64,000 nt of DNA from JBBTCJ01 sp038043285 (GTDB taxonomy: Bacteria; Planctomycetota; Phycisphaerae; UBA1845): contig JBBTCJ010000022.1 of assembly GCA_038043285.1 (NCBI GenBank), positions 27,391 to 91,390 of the forward strand, given 5' to 3'. This document shows positions 16,387-27,200 of the stretch, in pieces. The position numbers were made by a program, and so were the translations under genes. The notes below the pieces were generated by a model. That model was given only the letters and a program-made list of their open reading frames with translations, did no database searches and was not told the origin of the DNA. The number at the start of each line of letters is the position of its first letter. Position 1 is the stretch's first letter.

Positions 16387-17292
16387 ATGCCCACGACCTA
16401 CCTGGGGGAGACGTGCGCCCTGGCGGCTGCGTTCACCTGGGCGACCGCCCTGGTGCTTTTCAAACGCAGCGGAGAACACGTTCCCCCGCTGACGTTAAAC
16501 CTGTTCAAGAACTACGTCGCCATCTTTCTGCTCAGCGCGACGCTGCTCCCGATGTGGCTGCTGCAATCTCCAGACCCGTCCGATGGACCCTTGTCGTGGG
16601 GCGACCATTTGCTCCTGCTGATCTCCGGCGCCTTGGGCATCACGCTTGCCGACACGATGTTGCTTTACGCCCTCAATTTGGTCGGCGTCGGATTGGTGAC
16701 CGTCGCGGAATGCACCTATTCGCCGCTGGTGTTCCTGTTTGCCTTCTTGATGCACGCCGAACCCATCACTCGGACGGACCTGATTGGAGGCGGATTGGTC
16801 CTCTCCGGAGTGTTCCTGTCTTCGACGCACAAGCCTCCCGCGAACCGCACGCGCGGGCAGATTCTGCTGGGATCGGGGTTGGCCGTCGCGGCGATCGCCC
16901 TGGTCAGCTTCGCCATTCTGCTGGCCAAACCGGTGCTGGTGCACACCTCCCTTCTCAGCGCCACCCTGGTTCGGCTTCTCGGCGGGACGGTGCTGTTGAC
17001 GCTCTTCCTGCTTGCCAGCCCCAACCGCCGGCAGCACTTCGCCGTCTTCAAACCCTCGCGGACCTGGTGGACGACGGTTCCGGCGGCTGTGACCGGGACG
17101 TACCTCTCGATGGTCTTCTGGATCGGCGGCTTCAAGTGGGCCAAGGCGTCGGTGGCGGCCATCCTCAACCAGAGCTCGACCATCATCGCCCTGATCCTCG
17201 CGTCGGTGATTCTGAAGGAGTCGTTCACCCGGCGTAAGGTCGTCGCCGCCGTCCTGGCGATCACCGGCGTGGTCGTCGTGGCCAGGGGGTGA
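16387..17292 (+). CDS. DMT-superfamily EamA transporter
   Basis: The 301-residue protein has ten predicted membrane helices formed by two repeated EamA units. Examples are TCALAAAFTWATALVLFKRS in the first repeat and AILNQSSTIIALILASVILKE, TRRKVVAAVLAITGVVVVARG in the second. EamA proteins export metabolites such as amino acids or nucleotides; the substrate cannot be read from sequence. I used the ATG at 16387 since the upstream frame duplicates the end of the prenyltransferase gene in another phase. Confidence 0.9.
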   Translation: MPTTYLGETCALAAAFTWATALVLFKRSGEHVPPLTLNLFKNYVAIFLLSATLLPMWLLQSPDPSDGPLSWGDHLLLLISGALGITLADTMLLYALNLVGVGLVTVAECTYSPLVFLFAFLMHAEPITRTDLIGGGLVLSGVFLSSTHKPPANRTRGQILLGSGLAVAAIALVSFAILLAKPVLVHTSLLSATLVRLLGGTVLLTLFLLASPNRRQHFAVFKPSRTWWTTVPAAVTGTYLSMVFWIGGFKWAKASVAAILNQSSTIIALILASVILKESFTRRKVVAAVLAITGVVVVARG

Positions 17293-17411
17293 CGCGGCGC
17301 TCGACCGCGGGTCCGCGATTGAAGTTCTCGGCGCTTGTTCGTCGATGATCCATTCGATAGGCTTCCGCACCTTGTTTCTTCCGGGTCATCCATGACCGCG
17401 AGGGGGAGTTT

Positions 17412-19166
17412 GTGTCTCGTTTCGTGCCCAAGCTCGTCGTCTGCCTCAAGGAAGGCTACGACGCGAAGAAGTTCGTGCATGACTTGCTGGCTGGTCTGAC
17501 GGTCGGCGTCATCGCCCTGCCGTTGGCAATGGCCTTCGGCATCGCCTCGATCCCGGAGAGCGTCGCGACCGAAGCGGGCCTCTCGCCTCCGGCCATGGGG
17601 CTGTTCACCGCCGTCGTCGCCGGCTTCCTGATCTCGGCCCTCGGCGGCAGCCGCGTGCAGATCGGCGGACCCACCGGGGCCTTCATCGTCATCGTCTACG
17701 ACATCGCCAGTCGCCACGGTTACGGCGGACTGGCGACCGCGACGCTGATGGCCGGCGTCATCATCGCCATCATGGGCGTCAGCGGCCTGGGCGGGATGAT
17801 CAAGTTTATCCCCTATCCCGTCACCACGGGATTCACGTCCGGTATCGCGGTCATCATCGCCTCGTCGCAGGTCAAAGACTTCTTCGGGTTGGAAATGGGA
17901 AGCGTTCCGGCTGACTTCTTTGAGAAATGGCTGGCCTACGCCGAACACGCCGCGACGTGGAATCCTGCTACGGTCGGCGTCGGTCTGGGGTCGCTCCTGG
18001 TGTTGATCCTTCTGCGAAGGTTCGTTCCGCGCCTGCCGTGGGGCGTCCTCGGCGTCATCGTCGGAACCGCGGTCGTGGCTGTCCTTCGCCTCGACGTCGA
18101 AACCATCGGCAGCCGGTTCGGAAGCATCCCTCGGACGCTCCCGATGCCCCACTTGCCGCCGATCACCCTCGACCTCGCCCGCAACTTGATCCCGGAGGCC
18201 ACCACGATCGCCATCCTCGCCTCGATCGAATCCCTCCTGTCGGCCGTCGTCGCCGACGGAATGATCGGGGCGCGGCACAAGGCCGACTGCGAACTCGTCG
18301 CCCTGGGCGTCGTTAACGTCGGATCGGTCCTCTTCGGCGGCATTCCCGCCACCGGCGCCATCGCCCGCACCACCGCCAACGTCAAGAGTGGGGCAAAAAC
18401 GCCCGTCGCCGGCATCATCCACGCCCTCACGTTGCTCGTGGTCATGCTCGCCCTCGCGCCGCTCGCCGGCGCGATTCCCTTGGCGACGCTGGCCGCCGTG
18501 CTCGTCATGGTCGCCTGGAACATGAGCGAGATCGACCACTTTCGCTATCTTCTTCGCGCTCCCAAAAGTGACATCGCGGTGTTGCTGACCACCTTCGGTC
18601 TGACCGTGTTCACCGATCTGACTATCGCCGTCGGCGTGGGCATGGTGCTCGCGTCGATGCTCTTCATTCAGCGGATGGCCAACGTGGTCAACGTCAGCGC
18701 CATCACCGGCGAACTCGCCAACGGCGCGGATGAGCTGGAGGCCGCCGGCGACCCCAACGCCACCTCGCGGCGTGACATTCCTCCCGGCGTGGAGGTCTAC
18801 GAAATCAACGGACCGTTCTTCTTCGGGGTGGCCGACCGACTGCAAGACACCCTGCGCGGCCTGGAGAAGCCGCCCAGGATATTCATTCTCCGCATGCGCC
18901 GGGTACCCGCCATCGACGCCACGGGCCTGCACGCCCTCCGCGAGTTTCTGATTAAATGTCGGAAGCAGGGCACCACGCTGCTGCTTTCCGGCGTGCACGC
19001 CCAGCCGCTCTACGCCTTCATCAACATCGGATTCGATCACGAGGTCGGCGTCGAGAACCTCTTCGGCAGCCTCGACGCGGCCCTGAGTCGGGCGCGCAGC
19101 CTCCTCGGCCTGCCCGCGATCCCCACCCCGCCCGGTGCGCTCTCCGAAGTCGCCCGCGAACGATGA
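17412..19166 (+). CDS. SulP-family inorganic anion transporter with STAS domain
   Basis: The 584-residue protein has a membrane domain of about eleven segments with the SulP hallmark near its start (LAGLTVGVIALPLAMAFGIA) and the GGSRVQIGGPTGAFIVIV segment. The C-terminal STAS domain (about 455-565) contains VYEINGPFFFGVADRL and PAIDATGLHALREF. SulP proteins transport sulfate, bicarbonate or related anions. The start is GTG 17412 after AGGGGGAG. Its stop overlaps an in-frame ATG of the next gene's open frame. Confidence 0.94.
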   Translation: MSRFVPKLVVCLKEGYDAKKFVHDLLAGLTVGVIALPLAMAFGIASIPESVATEAGLSPPAMGLFTAVVAGFLISALGGSRVQIGGPTGAFIVIVYDIASRHGYGGLATATLMAGVIIAIMGVSGLGGMIKFIPYPVTTGFTSGIAVIIASSQVKDFFGLEMGSVPADFFEKWLAYAEHAATWNPATVGVGLGSLLVLILLRRFVPRLPWGVLGVIVGTAVVAVLRLDVETIGSRFGSIPRTLPMPHLPPITLDLARNLIPEATTIAILASIESLLSAVVADGMIGARHKADCELVALGVVNVGSVLFGGIPATGAIARTTANVKSGAKTPVAGIIHALTLLVVMLALAPLAGAIPLATLAAVLVMVAWNMSEIDHFRYLLRAPKSDIAVLLTTFGLTVFTDLTIAVGVGMVLASMLFIQRMANVVNVSAITGELANGADELEAAGDPNATSRRDIPPGVEVYEINGPFFFGVADRLQDTLRGLEKPPRIFILRMRRVPAIDATGLHALREFLIKCRKQGTTLLLSGVHAQPLYAFINIGFDHEVGVENLFGSLDAALSRARSLLGLPAIPTPPGALSEVARER

Positions 19167-19219
19167 CCGGCGAGTTCGTGGAAGATGAGCGAGCGGCTCA
19201 TCGACGGTATACTCCTTCC

Positions 19220-20641
19220 ATGGAACAGCGGTCATCGCTTCCCCGGATCATTCAAGGCGGCATGGGTGCCGCTGTCTCCAACTGGCGCCTGGCCAACGCC
19301 GTGGCACGATCGGGCCAACTGGGGGTCGTCTCCGGCACCGGCATCGATACGGTGTTCGTGCGTCGCCTGCAGGATGGCGATCGCGGCGGGCACATGCGGC
19401 GCGGTATGGAGCAGTTCCCGATCCGTCGTGCGGCGGACGAGGCCATGCGCGGCTACTTTCGCCCCGAGGGCCGGGCGCCGGGCGAGCCGTACAAGCTGCT
19501 CCCCCTGTACTGCCAGGTGGTCGCTCCCGCTCGGCGGGAGCTCACCATGCTGGCCGCGTTTGTCGAAGTGTTCCTCGCCAAGGCGGGACACGATGCACCG
19601 GTGGGCATCAACCTTCTTACCAAGACTCAGTTGCTCACCCTGCCGACGCTCTACGGCGCGTTGCTTGCTGGGGTCGATTACGTCCTGATGGGCGCCGGCA
19701 TCCCGCAAGAGATCCCCGGGGTGCTCGACCTGCTCGTTGGGCACCACCCGGCCCGGCTCCGATTCGACGTGGAGGGACTCGCCTCCGGCGCCGCCGAATA
19801 CATCGCGTTCGACCCCGGCGCACATTGGGAGACGCTGCCGGAACCACTGGCGCGGCCGAAGTTCTTCCCGATCGTCGCAAGCAGCTCCCTGGCGATGATG
19901 CTTGCCCGCAAGGCGACCGGCCGGGTGGACGGATTCGTGATCGAAGGCCCCACCGCCGGCGGCCACAACGCCCCGCCCCGCGGGGAGCCGCGGTTCAACG
20001 AGCGCGGCGAGCCGATCTACGGCGAACGCGACGAGGTGGACCTCGAGAAAATTCGTGAGCTGGGACTGCCGTTCTGGGTGGCGGGTGGGGCCGGACACCC
20101 CGAGCGACTGATTGCGGCGCGTGAGGCGGGAGCCGCCGGACTCCAGGTTGGGACTCTCTTCGCCTTCTGCGACGAATCGGGATTCGCCGAGCCGCTCAAG
20201 CGCTCGGTGCTTGCCCACGCGGCCCGCGGGGAGGTGGACGTTCGCACGGAGCCTCGCGCATCGCCCACCGGCTATCCGTTCAAGGTCGTGAATTGGGCCG
20301 AGAATCCCGCCCTGGGCGTAACGCGGGAGCGAATCTGCGATATGGGGTATTTGCGCGTCGCCTTCCAGGCGGCGGATGGGAAAGTGGATTACCGGTGTCC
20401 CGGTGAGCCTGAGGCCGCCTATGTGAAGAAGGGCGGGAAAGTGGAGGACACGATCGGCTGCCAATGCCTGTGCAATGCACTGCTCTCCGTCATCGGTCAT
20501 CCGCAGACCCGTGCCAACGGCACAGTGGAGCCGCCGATCGTTACCAGCGGCGATGACCTGGCGATCATCGGTGGCTTCCTGCGCGGCCGGACGAGCTACA
20601 CCGCCGCGGACGTCGTCGCCTATCTGTTGTCGCCCGCGTAG
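19220..20641 (+). CDS. Nitronate monooxygenase-family flavoprotein
   Basis: The FMN-dependent TIM-barrel family includes nitronate monooxygenases (2-nitropropane dioxygenases) and enoyl-reductase-like relatives. Typical pieces are PRIIQGGMGAAVSNWRLAN at the start, VDGFVIEGPTAGGHNAPP and GLPFWVAGGAGHPERL with GLQVGTLFAFCDESG. At 473 residues it is longer than bacterial NMO (about 320-370) and has a cysteine-containing C-terminal section (GCQCLCNALL). ATG 19220 gives the family-like N-terminus; an earlier in-frame ATG at 19163 overlaps the SulP stop. The natural substrate is unknown. Confidence 0.82.
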   Translation: MEQRSSLPRIIQGGMGAAVSNWRLANAVARSGQLGVVSGTGIDTVFVRRLQDGDRGGHMRRGMEQFPIRRAADEAMRGYFRPEGRAPGEPYKLLPLYCQVVAPARRELTMLAAFVEVFLAKAGHDAPVGINLLTKTQLLTLPTLYGALLAGVDYVLMGAGIPQEIPGVLDLLVGHHPARLRFDVEGLASGAAEYIAFDPGAHWETLPEPLARPKFFPIVASSSLAMMLARKATGRVDGFVIEGPTAGGHNAPPRGEPRFNERGEPIYGERDEVDLEKIRELGLPFWVAGGAGHPERLIAAREAGAAGLQVGTLFAFCDESGFAEPLKRSVLAHAARGEVDVRTEPRASPTGYPFKVVNWAENPALGVTRERICDMGYLRVAFQAADGKVDYRCPGEPEAAYVKKGGKVEDTIGCQCLCNALLSVIGHPQTRANGTVEPPIVTSGDDLAIIGGFLRGRTSYTAADVVAYLLSPA

Positions 20642-20873
20642 CGTCCCGTACAGGGTAGGTTCGAGGGGTTCGGGGGGGATTCTGCGCGGGTGGTCACGGA
20701 AGGCGCAAGCACCAGCCCTTCCGGGCTTGACGCCGACGACGCCGAACGAGTGCAAAAAGTCGCACGAAAGGCGTAAACCCCCTCTTATTGATCCGATCCC
20801 TCCGTTTTGACATACTATGCCGTGGTGCTGAAGGTACGCTCCGGCGCATCCACTTCCTTGAGGAGGGAAAGTT

Positions 20874-23800
20874 ATGTTTTCTCCAATCCGCCTTTTCGCG
20901 TTGTTGGCAATTCTCGCCACTCTTGCGGGCGACAGTGTACTTGCTCAACCCGAGGGCGGAGAACCCATGAGCCTCGAAACCGCCCGGGCGTGGGTCGAGG
21001 CGCAACCCAGGACGTTCGAGAACCAAGTGCTGTTTACGGTGAAGGATGGTCAGATCGTTCGGTCCGGCCGCTTCACGACGGCCAGCGCGATCTTCGGCGA
21101 CTTCGACGGCGATAGCGACGTCGATCTTTACGATTACATCGCGATGCAGATTTGCCTGAGCTTTTCCGGACCCGGAAGCGTCGCCCCTCCCGCTTGCAAC
21201 GTGTTCGACGTCGAGGGGGACCAGGATACTGATCTGCATGACTTCGCCGCCTTCGCGGCAGCACACACGGGATCAACAAGCGTCGTGATGGTCGAGGCCG
21301 GAAACTTAGTCCCCGTTCGTGCCTCGGCCGATGGGTATTACAGCGGTGAGCCCGGTACCTCCGGCAATAACGCGCTTAACGGCAACGCTCAGCAGATGGG
21401 CTACGATCAAGACGACCTCTGGTACACGTGGTCGGTACAGTCGCAGATGGCAGGAAGCGGCGAGATTGTCATTGGAAACACATCGCGTCCACGATCGGCG
21501 TTTACTGTTCTTCCGCCGCTTCCGGCAGGGCTCTACGTTTTTCATTTGTCGGTGGTGAATCTCGTGACGGGGGAATCAGGAGTCGATACGACTATCCTAC
21601 GCGTAAACGATTGCCTCGCCGCCGAGGATTGCGACGATGGCGATCTCTGTACGACTGATACCTGTCAGGGTGGCGTTTGTCAGTTTACTGCCCTGACTTG
21701 CAATGACGAACTGGCCTGCACGAGCGACAGTTGCAACGAGGTAACGGGAACCTGCCTGCATGTTGACCTTTGTCCTTCCGGGCAGATTTGCGACTCGAAT
21801 CTACGGACATGCGTCAGCTCGCCGGAATGCGAATTGACATTAGAAGCCGACGACATCGTCGGAACGGTCGGTGACGACGTTTGTGACGCGCCTTTGATCT
21901 TCTTTACGGGGACCGGAACCCTCATCGCCTCATTACAGACGGCGGATCGCGTGGATGCGCGCGGTGGCATGGACAGATTGGATGCAGAGCTTAACGGCGG
22001 GGTTGTGGCTCCGTCGTTGACGAGCATCGAAACCATCAACATTAGGGCGCTTACCGCCACGACGCTCAACGCCTCCAACTTCATGGGTGTCAATGCAATC
22101 AACTCCGTCGAAAGCCTGGGGACGTTAACCGTCGCTTCGATGCAGGAACACACCGACATCGGCCTGTCGGAGATTACCGACGGCACGTCGGGTGTGAGCA
22201 TCACCTTCGCCACCGCGGTGACCACCGGCTCGGCGGATGCGATTACCACCACGCTGACCGGCGCCAATGCCGGCACGGTGACGGTCACCACCGGGGCGAC
22301 CAACGGGTTTGAGACGTTGAACGTCGCCGGCACGGGCAGCACGGCCAACACCCTGACCGCGATTACGCAGGGCACCGGCACCACGATGGTGACGGCCAAC
22401 CTCGCCGGCGATCAGGCAACCCAGTTGAAGGCCCTGCCCTCGACGATCCGGTCCTACGATGCGTCGAGCATGACCGGCACTTTGACGCTGGGCAGCGGAA
22501 CGCGGGCCGACGCCACTGACACCTATGCCTCGTTCGCCACGGTGGATATCGCCAACATGACCGGCGGCACGGGCAACGACGTGTTCGTCTTCGGCGCCAC
22601 GCTGGATGGCAGCGACGCGGATCAAGAGGATGAATGGATCGACGGCGGTGCGGGACACGATATCCTACAAATGACGATTTCGAGTAGCCGGGGTGGGCTG
22701 TTGCCCATCAGAAACATCGAGGAGCTTCGGGTCAACGCCTCGGCGAGCAGCTCGTCGTTCAGCCTGCTCAATGTCAGCGGCGTCAGCACCGTCACCGTCG
22801 AGTCGGACGACACGGCCAACACCATGACCGTGGACAACGTCCCGGTGACCAGCACGGCGCAGACCTGGCCGACGCTGGCCTTCCGCGGCGACGGAACCCA
22901 GGCTGCCCAGACGTACGACACCATCACCTTCAACGGCTTCGGCGCCTCGGCTTCGGCCGGGGACAGTATGGCTGTGAACTTCGCCAACCGCGGCACGCCC
23001 CTCAACAGCTCGGGCACGACCAACGCCCACACCGTCACCTCGATGACCGTCGGAAGCAGTTCGTCGACGGGTATGGAAACCTTGACGATCACCGCGGCCG
23101 ACGGCCCGTTGAGCGTGACCTCGACCACCACCTGCTTCTCCTGCATGGGCATCACCGTGACGGGTAGCTCGAACGTGGGTCTGGGCACGATGACCGGAAC
23201 CGCCGACAGCGTCACGTCGCTGACCGCGACGGGCGTGACCGGCAACTTCACCGCCACCATCGACAACATGAACGGTGGAACGATCCAGCTCGGCACGGGC
23301 AACGACACGGTCGACACGACCGGTTCGGCGGCGTCGGCCATGGTCATTCAGGGAGGCGCAGGCAACGATACCCTCACCGGTGCGGGAGGTTCCGACAATA
23401 TTCTGGGAGGTCGGGGCACCGACACCCTCGTGGGTGCGGCGGGCGCCGATATGCTTAGCGGTGGTGACGACAACGACACCATCCAGGGCGATGGAAGCTC
23501 GGACACGATTACCACCGGAAACGGCGCGGATACGGTGGTTCTGACAACCGTGGCTGCGGATTCAGCCAACGCGGATACCATCAGCGACTTCACCGCCGGC
23601 TCCGGCGGTGACCAGCTCGATATGGACATCTCGGCCCTCGAAACCAGCGGCGCGACGGACGCCAACGAGGCGGTCAACTTCGTCGAGCTTCAGGACGGTT
23701 CGGCGGTGGTGGATACCAATTCGATCGTGATCCAGGAGCTGACGCTTGACGCCGCCGCAGGTGCGGTGGCGACGGTTGCGAACACCAACGTGTTCGTGGT

Positions 23801-24089
23801 GATTGGGACAGTCGCCAGCACGTCAGTGCTGGAGACGGCGCTCGAGGCCGGCGGTGACGTCGAGCTGACGATCGCGGCGGCCGGCGGCGACATCACCAGT
23901 TGTTTCCCGGTTGTCTACAGCAACGCGACGGACGCCTTCCTGGCGATCTGCTTCGCGGAAACCGAGGGCGTGGACGACACGAACTTCGAGGCGGCTGACC
24001 TCGTGTGCATCAACATCGCCAAGATGTCGAGCAACGCGGCCATCACCGCCAGCGAGTTCGTGGCGGCCAACTTCGACTTCGTGCCGTAA
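20874..24089 (+). CDS. Large exported dockerin / Cys-rich / RTX repeat protein
   Basis: The 1071-residue protein has a Sec signal (LFALLAILATLAGDSVLA, cut near AQPEGG). A dockerin-like double Ca-binding module lies at about 75-135 (FGDFDGDSDVDLYDYIAM and FDVEGDQDTDLHDFAAF). A cysteine-rich region follows at about 243-322 (CDDGDLCTTDTC). Then comes a long Thr/Gly/Ala/Asn-rich beta repeat region that recalls S-layer/RTX proteins, with RTX nonapeptides at about 827-880 (GGAGNDTLTG, LGGRGTDTL, LSGGDDNDTIQ). RTX repeats bind calcium outside the cell. A cell-surface or extracellular role is likely. A strong GAGGAGG precedes the ATG. No T1SS genes are nearby. Confidence 0.88.
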   Translation: MFSPIRLFALLAILATLAGDSVLAQPEGGEPMSLETARAWVEAQPRTFENQVLFTVKDGQIVRSGRFTTASAIFGDFDGDSDVDLYDYIAMQICLSFSGPGSVAPPACNVFDVEGDQDTDLHDFAAFAAAHTGSTSVVMVEAGNLVPVRASADGYYSGEPGTSGNNALNGNAQQMGYDQDDLWYTWSVQSQMAGSGEIVIGNTSRPRSAFTVLPPLPAGLYVFHLSVVNLVTGESGVDTTILRVNDCLAAEDCDDGDLCTTDTCQGGVCQFTALTCNDELACTSDSCNEVTGTCLHVDLCPSGQICDSNLRTCVSSPECELTLEADDIVGTVGDDVCDAPLIFFTGTGTLIASLQTADRVDARGGMDRLDAELNGGVVAPSLTSIETINIRALTATTLNASNFMGVNAINSVESLGTLTVASMQEHTDIGLSEITDGTSGVSITFATAVTTGSADAITTTLTGANAGTVTVTTGATNGFETLNVAGTGSTANTLTAITQGTGTTMVTANLAGDQATQLKALPSTIRSYDASSMTGTLTLGSGTRADATDTYASFATVDIANMTGGTGNDVFVFGATLDGSDADQEDEWIDGGAGHDILQMTISSSRGGLLPIRNIEELRVNASASSSSFSLLNVSGVSTVTVESDDTANTMTVDNVPVTSTAQTWPTLAFRGDGTQAAQTYDTITFNGFGASASAGDSMAVNFANRGTPLNSSGTTNAHTVTSMTVGSSSSTGMETLTITAADGPLSVTSTTTCFSCMGITVTGSSNVGLGTMTGTADSVTSLTATGVTGNFTATIDNMNGGTIQLGTGNDTVDTTGSAASAMVIQGGAGNDTLTGAGGSDNILGGRGTDTLVGAAGADMLSGGDDNDTIQGDGSSDTITTGNGADTVVLTTVAADSANADTISDFTAGSGGDQLDMDISALETSGATDANEAVNFVELQDGSAVVDTNSIVIQELTLDAAAGAVATVANTNVFVVIGTVASTSVLETALEAGGDVELTIAAAGGDITSCFPVVYSNATDAFLAICFAETEGVDDTNFEAADLVCINIAKMSSNAAITASEFVAANFDFVP

Positions 24090-24096
24090 TGACGTA

Positions 24097-24140
24097 TGGT
24101 GCATCTTGATGCACCAAGCGTAGGGTGGGCATCGCCCACC
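24097..24140 (+). repeat. Two hairpins downstream of the RTX gene
   Basis: A perfect inverted repeat TGGTGCATC-TT-GATGCACCA starts eight bases after the stop, and GGTGGGC-ATC-GCCCACC follows at 24124-24140. The second belongs to a common dispersed palindrome type (also near 11550 and 44695 in variant form). They could terminate transcription, but no U-tract follows. Confidence 0.5.
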
Positions 24141-24238
24141 ACGGAGCGACCCAAAGATTGACCTGCTTCTCTGCTTGACTCCGGTTCGTAAGTTTTGTAT
24201 TTGTTAGGTTTTGCGTGTTTCAAGGAAGGAGACGCGAG

Positions 24239-27200
24239 ATGCCTGGCGATCGAAGCAAACGGCCGATTCCGGGGGCAATGGACGTGGGCACGTTGCAGCT
24301 GAAAATCGGGGCGTGCATGAGCAGTCCCGGCTCAGTGTGGCGGCAAACTGCGTTTCTCTTGGCCCTGTTGAGCCGGTCGGCGCTTCCGTCGCCGGCGAGC
24401 GTGGAGGATGTGGATCGGCTGATGAACCTCGCCAAGGCCCATTTGGAGAATCGGGAGTCCGCCAAGGCCGTCGAAGTTCTGGCGGAGTTGTTGAAAGCCG
24501 ACCCCACTTCGACAGCAGCCTTGCGTAACCTGGCGCGCGCGCACTTGATCGCCCGGCGGTACGAGGCCGCCGTCGAGGCGCTCGCCCAAGCAGAGAAGAT
24601 GGAGCCGAACTCACCGGCGACGGCGTACCTGAAGGGGTTGGCGCTGCTTCGCCTATCGCGGTTCGATCAGGCGATCGGTCCGCTCGAAACCGCCGTCCGC
24701 GGCGACCCGAATACGGGGGCGCTACGCTATCAATTGGCCTGCGCCTACGAAGGAGTCGGCGGCGACGAGAAAGCGGGTCAACAATTTCACGAGACCCTGC
24801 GCCTGGATCCGCTCCACGCCGGCGCGTATTTCAAGCTTTCGGCACAGGCGCGGAAGGCGAATCAACCGGAAGAGGCCCAGAAGTATCAGAACGAGTTCGT
24901 CCGCTTGCGACGGTTGCTTGGTGAGGCCGCCCGGTCCGCGGAGGCCTTCGAGCAGTGCGGTCATACGCGTCCCGAGGGAGCGGCGATCCCGGCGCGGCGG
25001 GGCGATCGGGGAGCGACGAAGGCGGCGCTGGAAGTGCGTTTTGAAGACGCGACCGAGGCCGTATTTCCAGCGGGCGTCGCGCGAGGCGCTGCCACCGCGG
25101 CTGTCGTCGAGGTTGACGCGGAAGGGGGCTGCGCGATCTTCGCCGCCGATGGCGACGGCGGGCTGAGTGTCCTGCGGCTGACCGGGCTCGTCGCCGGCGC
25201 TCCGGGTTCGGACGAAAAAGCCGCCGGGGGGGTTTTCGAGCGGAAGGTGATGGAGAGTCCCGGCGCGCCGGGATTGAAGGATCGCGTGCGGGCGTTCGCC
25301 GCGGATTATCATGACGACGTTCCGCCCGGCGTGCGATACGACGCCAAGCTTCATGCGCTCACGGACGTTCTTCTTGTCGGGTCGGAGCGGTTGTATCTCT
25401 TGAAGCAGACGGCGCCGGGCGTATTCAGCGACGTGACCGGACAATCCGGCCTGCCCGAAGGCGGGGCGAACGCGGCCCGATGGTTGGACTACGAACACGA
25501 CGGCGACGTGGACCTGATGCTCGCTGGGCACGACGGTTTGCAGTTGTGGCAGAACAACGGCGATGGTCGGTTTGAGAATGCGACGGAGCGCGTCGGCATT
25601 CAGCCCACGGGGCCGGCGGTGGACGCGGCCATCGGGGATCTCGACGGAAACGAAGCCGTCGATTTCGTGGTGGCCCGGGGGAAGGCCCCCACGCTGGTCT
25701 ATCTCAATCAGCGCGCCGGCCGGTTGGCGCTGATGAGCGAGCCGCCCGGCCCTTGGCCGCCTGCAAGTCGGGCGATCATCAACGACTTCGACAACGACGG
25801 TCTTCTGGACACCGTTCTCCTTGGCCGGAAGGAGGCCACGCTGCGGTTCGGCGGCGCGGGGGAGACGATTCGGATGGACCTCGGCAGTTTAGATGCCACA
25901 GCCGTGGCACCGATAGATCACGACAACGACGGTTGGCTCGATCTCTGTTTTGCCGGCGGCTTCGAGACCCCTGCGGAGTCGCGGGGCGCCGGGATCCGAC
26001 TGTTTCGGAATCCGGGGTTCCATGCATCGCCGCCGCCCGAGTGGCGCGACGTATCGGAGCCGACGAAGCTCGCCGATCTGAACTTGCCGCCCATCCGCGA
26101 CGCCATCGCCGCGGACATCGACGGCGACGGCGACTCTGATCTGTTGCTCACCGATGCGGGCGACCGACTGCACTTTCTGCGGAACGCGGGCGCTCACGCG
26201 AATGGTCAGTTGAAGATCCGCCTGCTGACCGTCAAGACAAACCCCACGGGCATCGGCACGCACATCGAACTGCGGAAAAACGATTTTCGGATCGTTCGAC
26301 AGGTGAACGAGCTGCCCATCGAGATCGGAGTCGGCGGGCGAAAGACCCTCGATTCGCTTCAGACCATTTGGACGAACGGCGTGGTTGACAATCAGATCGA
26401 CGCGACGGTCGGCAACGCTCCACAGACGGTCATCGAAAAAAACGTGGCCACCGGCTCGTGCCCGTTCCTCTATGCCTGGGACGGCAAACGCTTCCGGTTC
26501 GTGACCGACGTCCTGGGGAATTCTCCACTGGGGCTTTCGCTACGGCGAGACGTGATGCTGCCCGCGGATCCGGACGAGCTTGCGCTCATCGGCCCCGCCG
26601 ACGGCTTCCCGCCGCAGGACGGCGCGTACACTGTTGCGGTGACCTCGGAGTTCTGCGAGGTGCTCTACCTTGATTTCGTGCGGCTTCTGGCCGTCGATCA
26701 TCCTGCGGACGTGGAAGTGCATTCGACGGACAAGATCATGCCGCCGCCGTTCGCGCCTTCGGAGGTGTGGGCTTTGGGGAACCCGCGGAGGCTGATTCGC
26801 GCGGAAGGCAGCGACGGGCAAGATCGAACCGAGGCCCTCCGCGCCGCGGACGGAGTTTTTGCCCCGCCGGGCCTGGCCCTGCCGCCCCCTTTCCGCGGAA
26901 TGTGCCACCATCTGTCACTGACGCTCGATTTCGGCCCGCTCGATACCGATCGACCGCTGGTGCTGGCGCTGACCGGCTGGCTCCAGTACGGGCAGGCCAG
27001 CACCAACATCGCCTTGTCGCAGAGTTCGCGGGTCGAGGTCATTCCTCCGGTCCTGGAAGTGGAAGCGGCGGACGTCGCCTGGGTTCCCCTGGATGTCACC
27101 GTCGGCATACCGGCGGGGAAGACGAAGACGATTCTCTGCGATCTTTCCGGCAAACTTCCATCCGGCGCGCGTCGGCTCCGATTGACCAATACGTTTGAAA

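Noticed and set aside
20800..20830. TTGACA-like sequence before the RTX gene
   Set aside because: No -10 element at 16-18 bases, so I do not call it a promoter.
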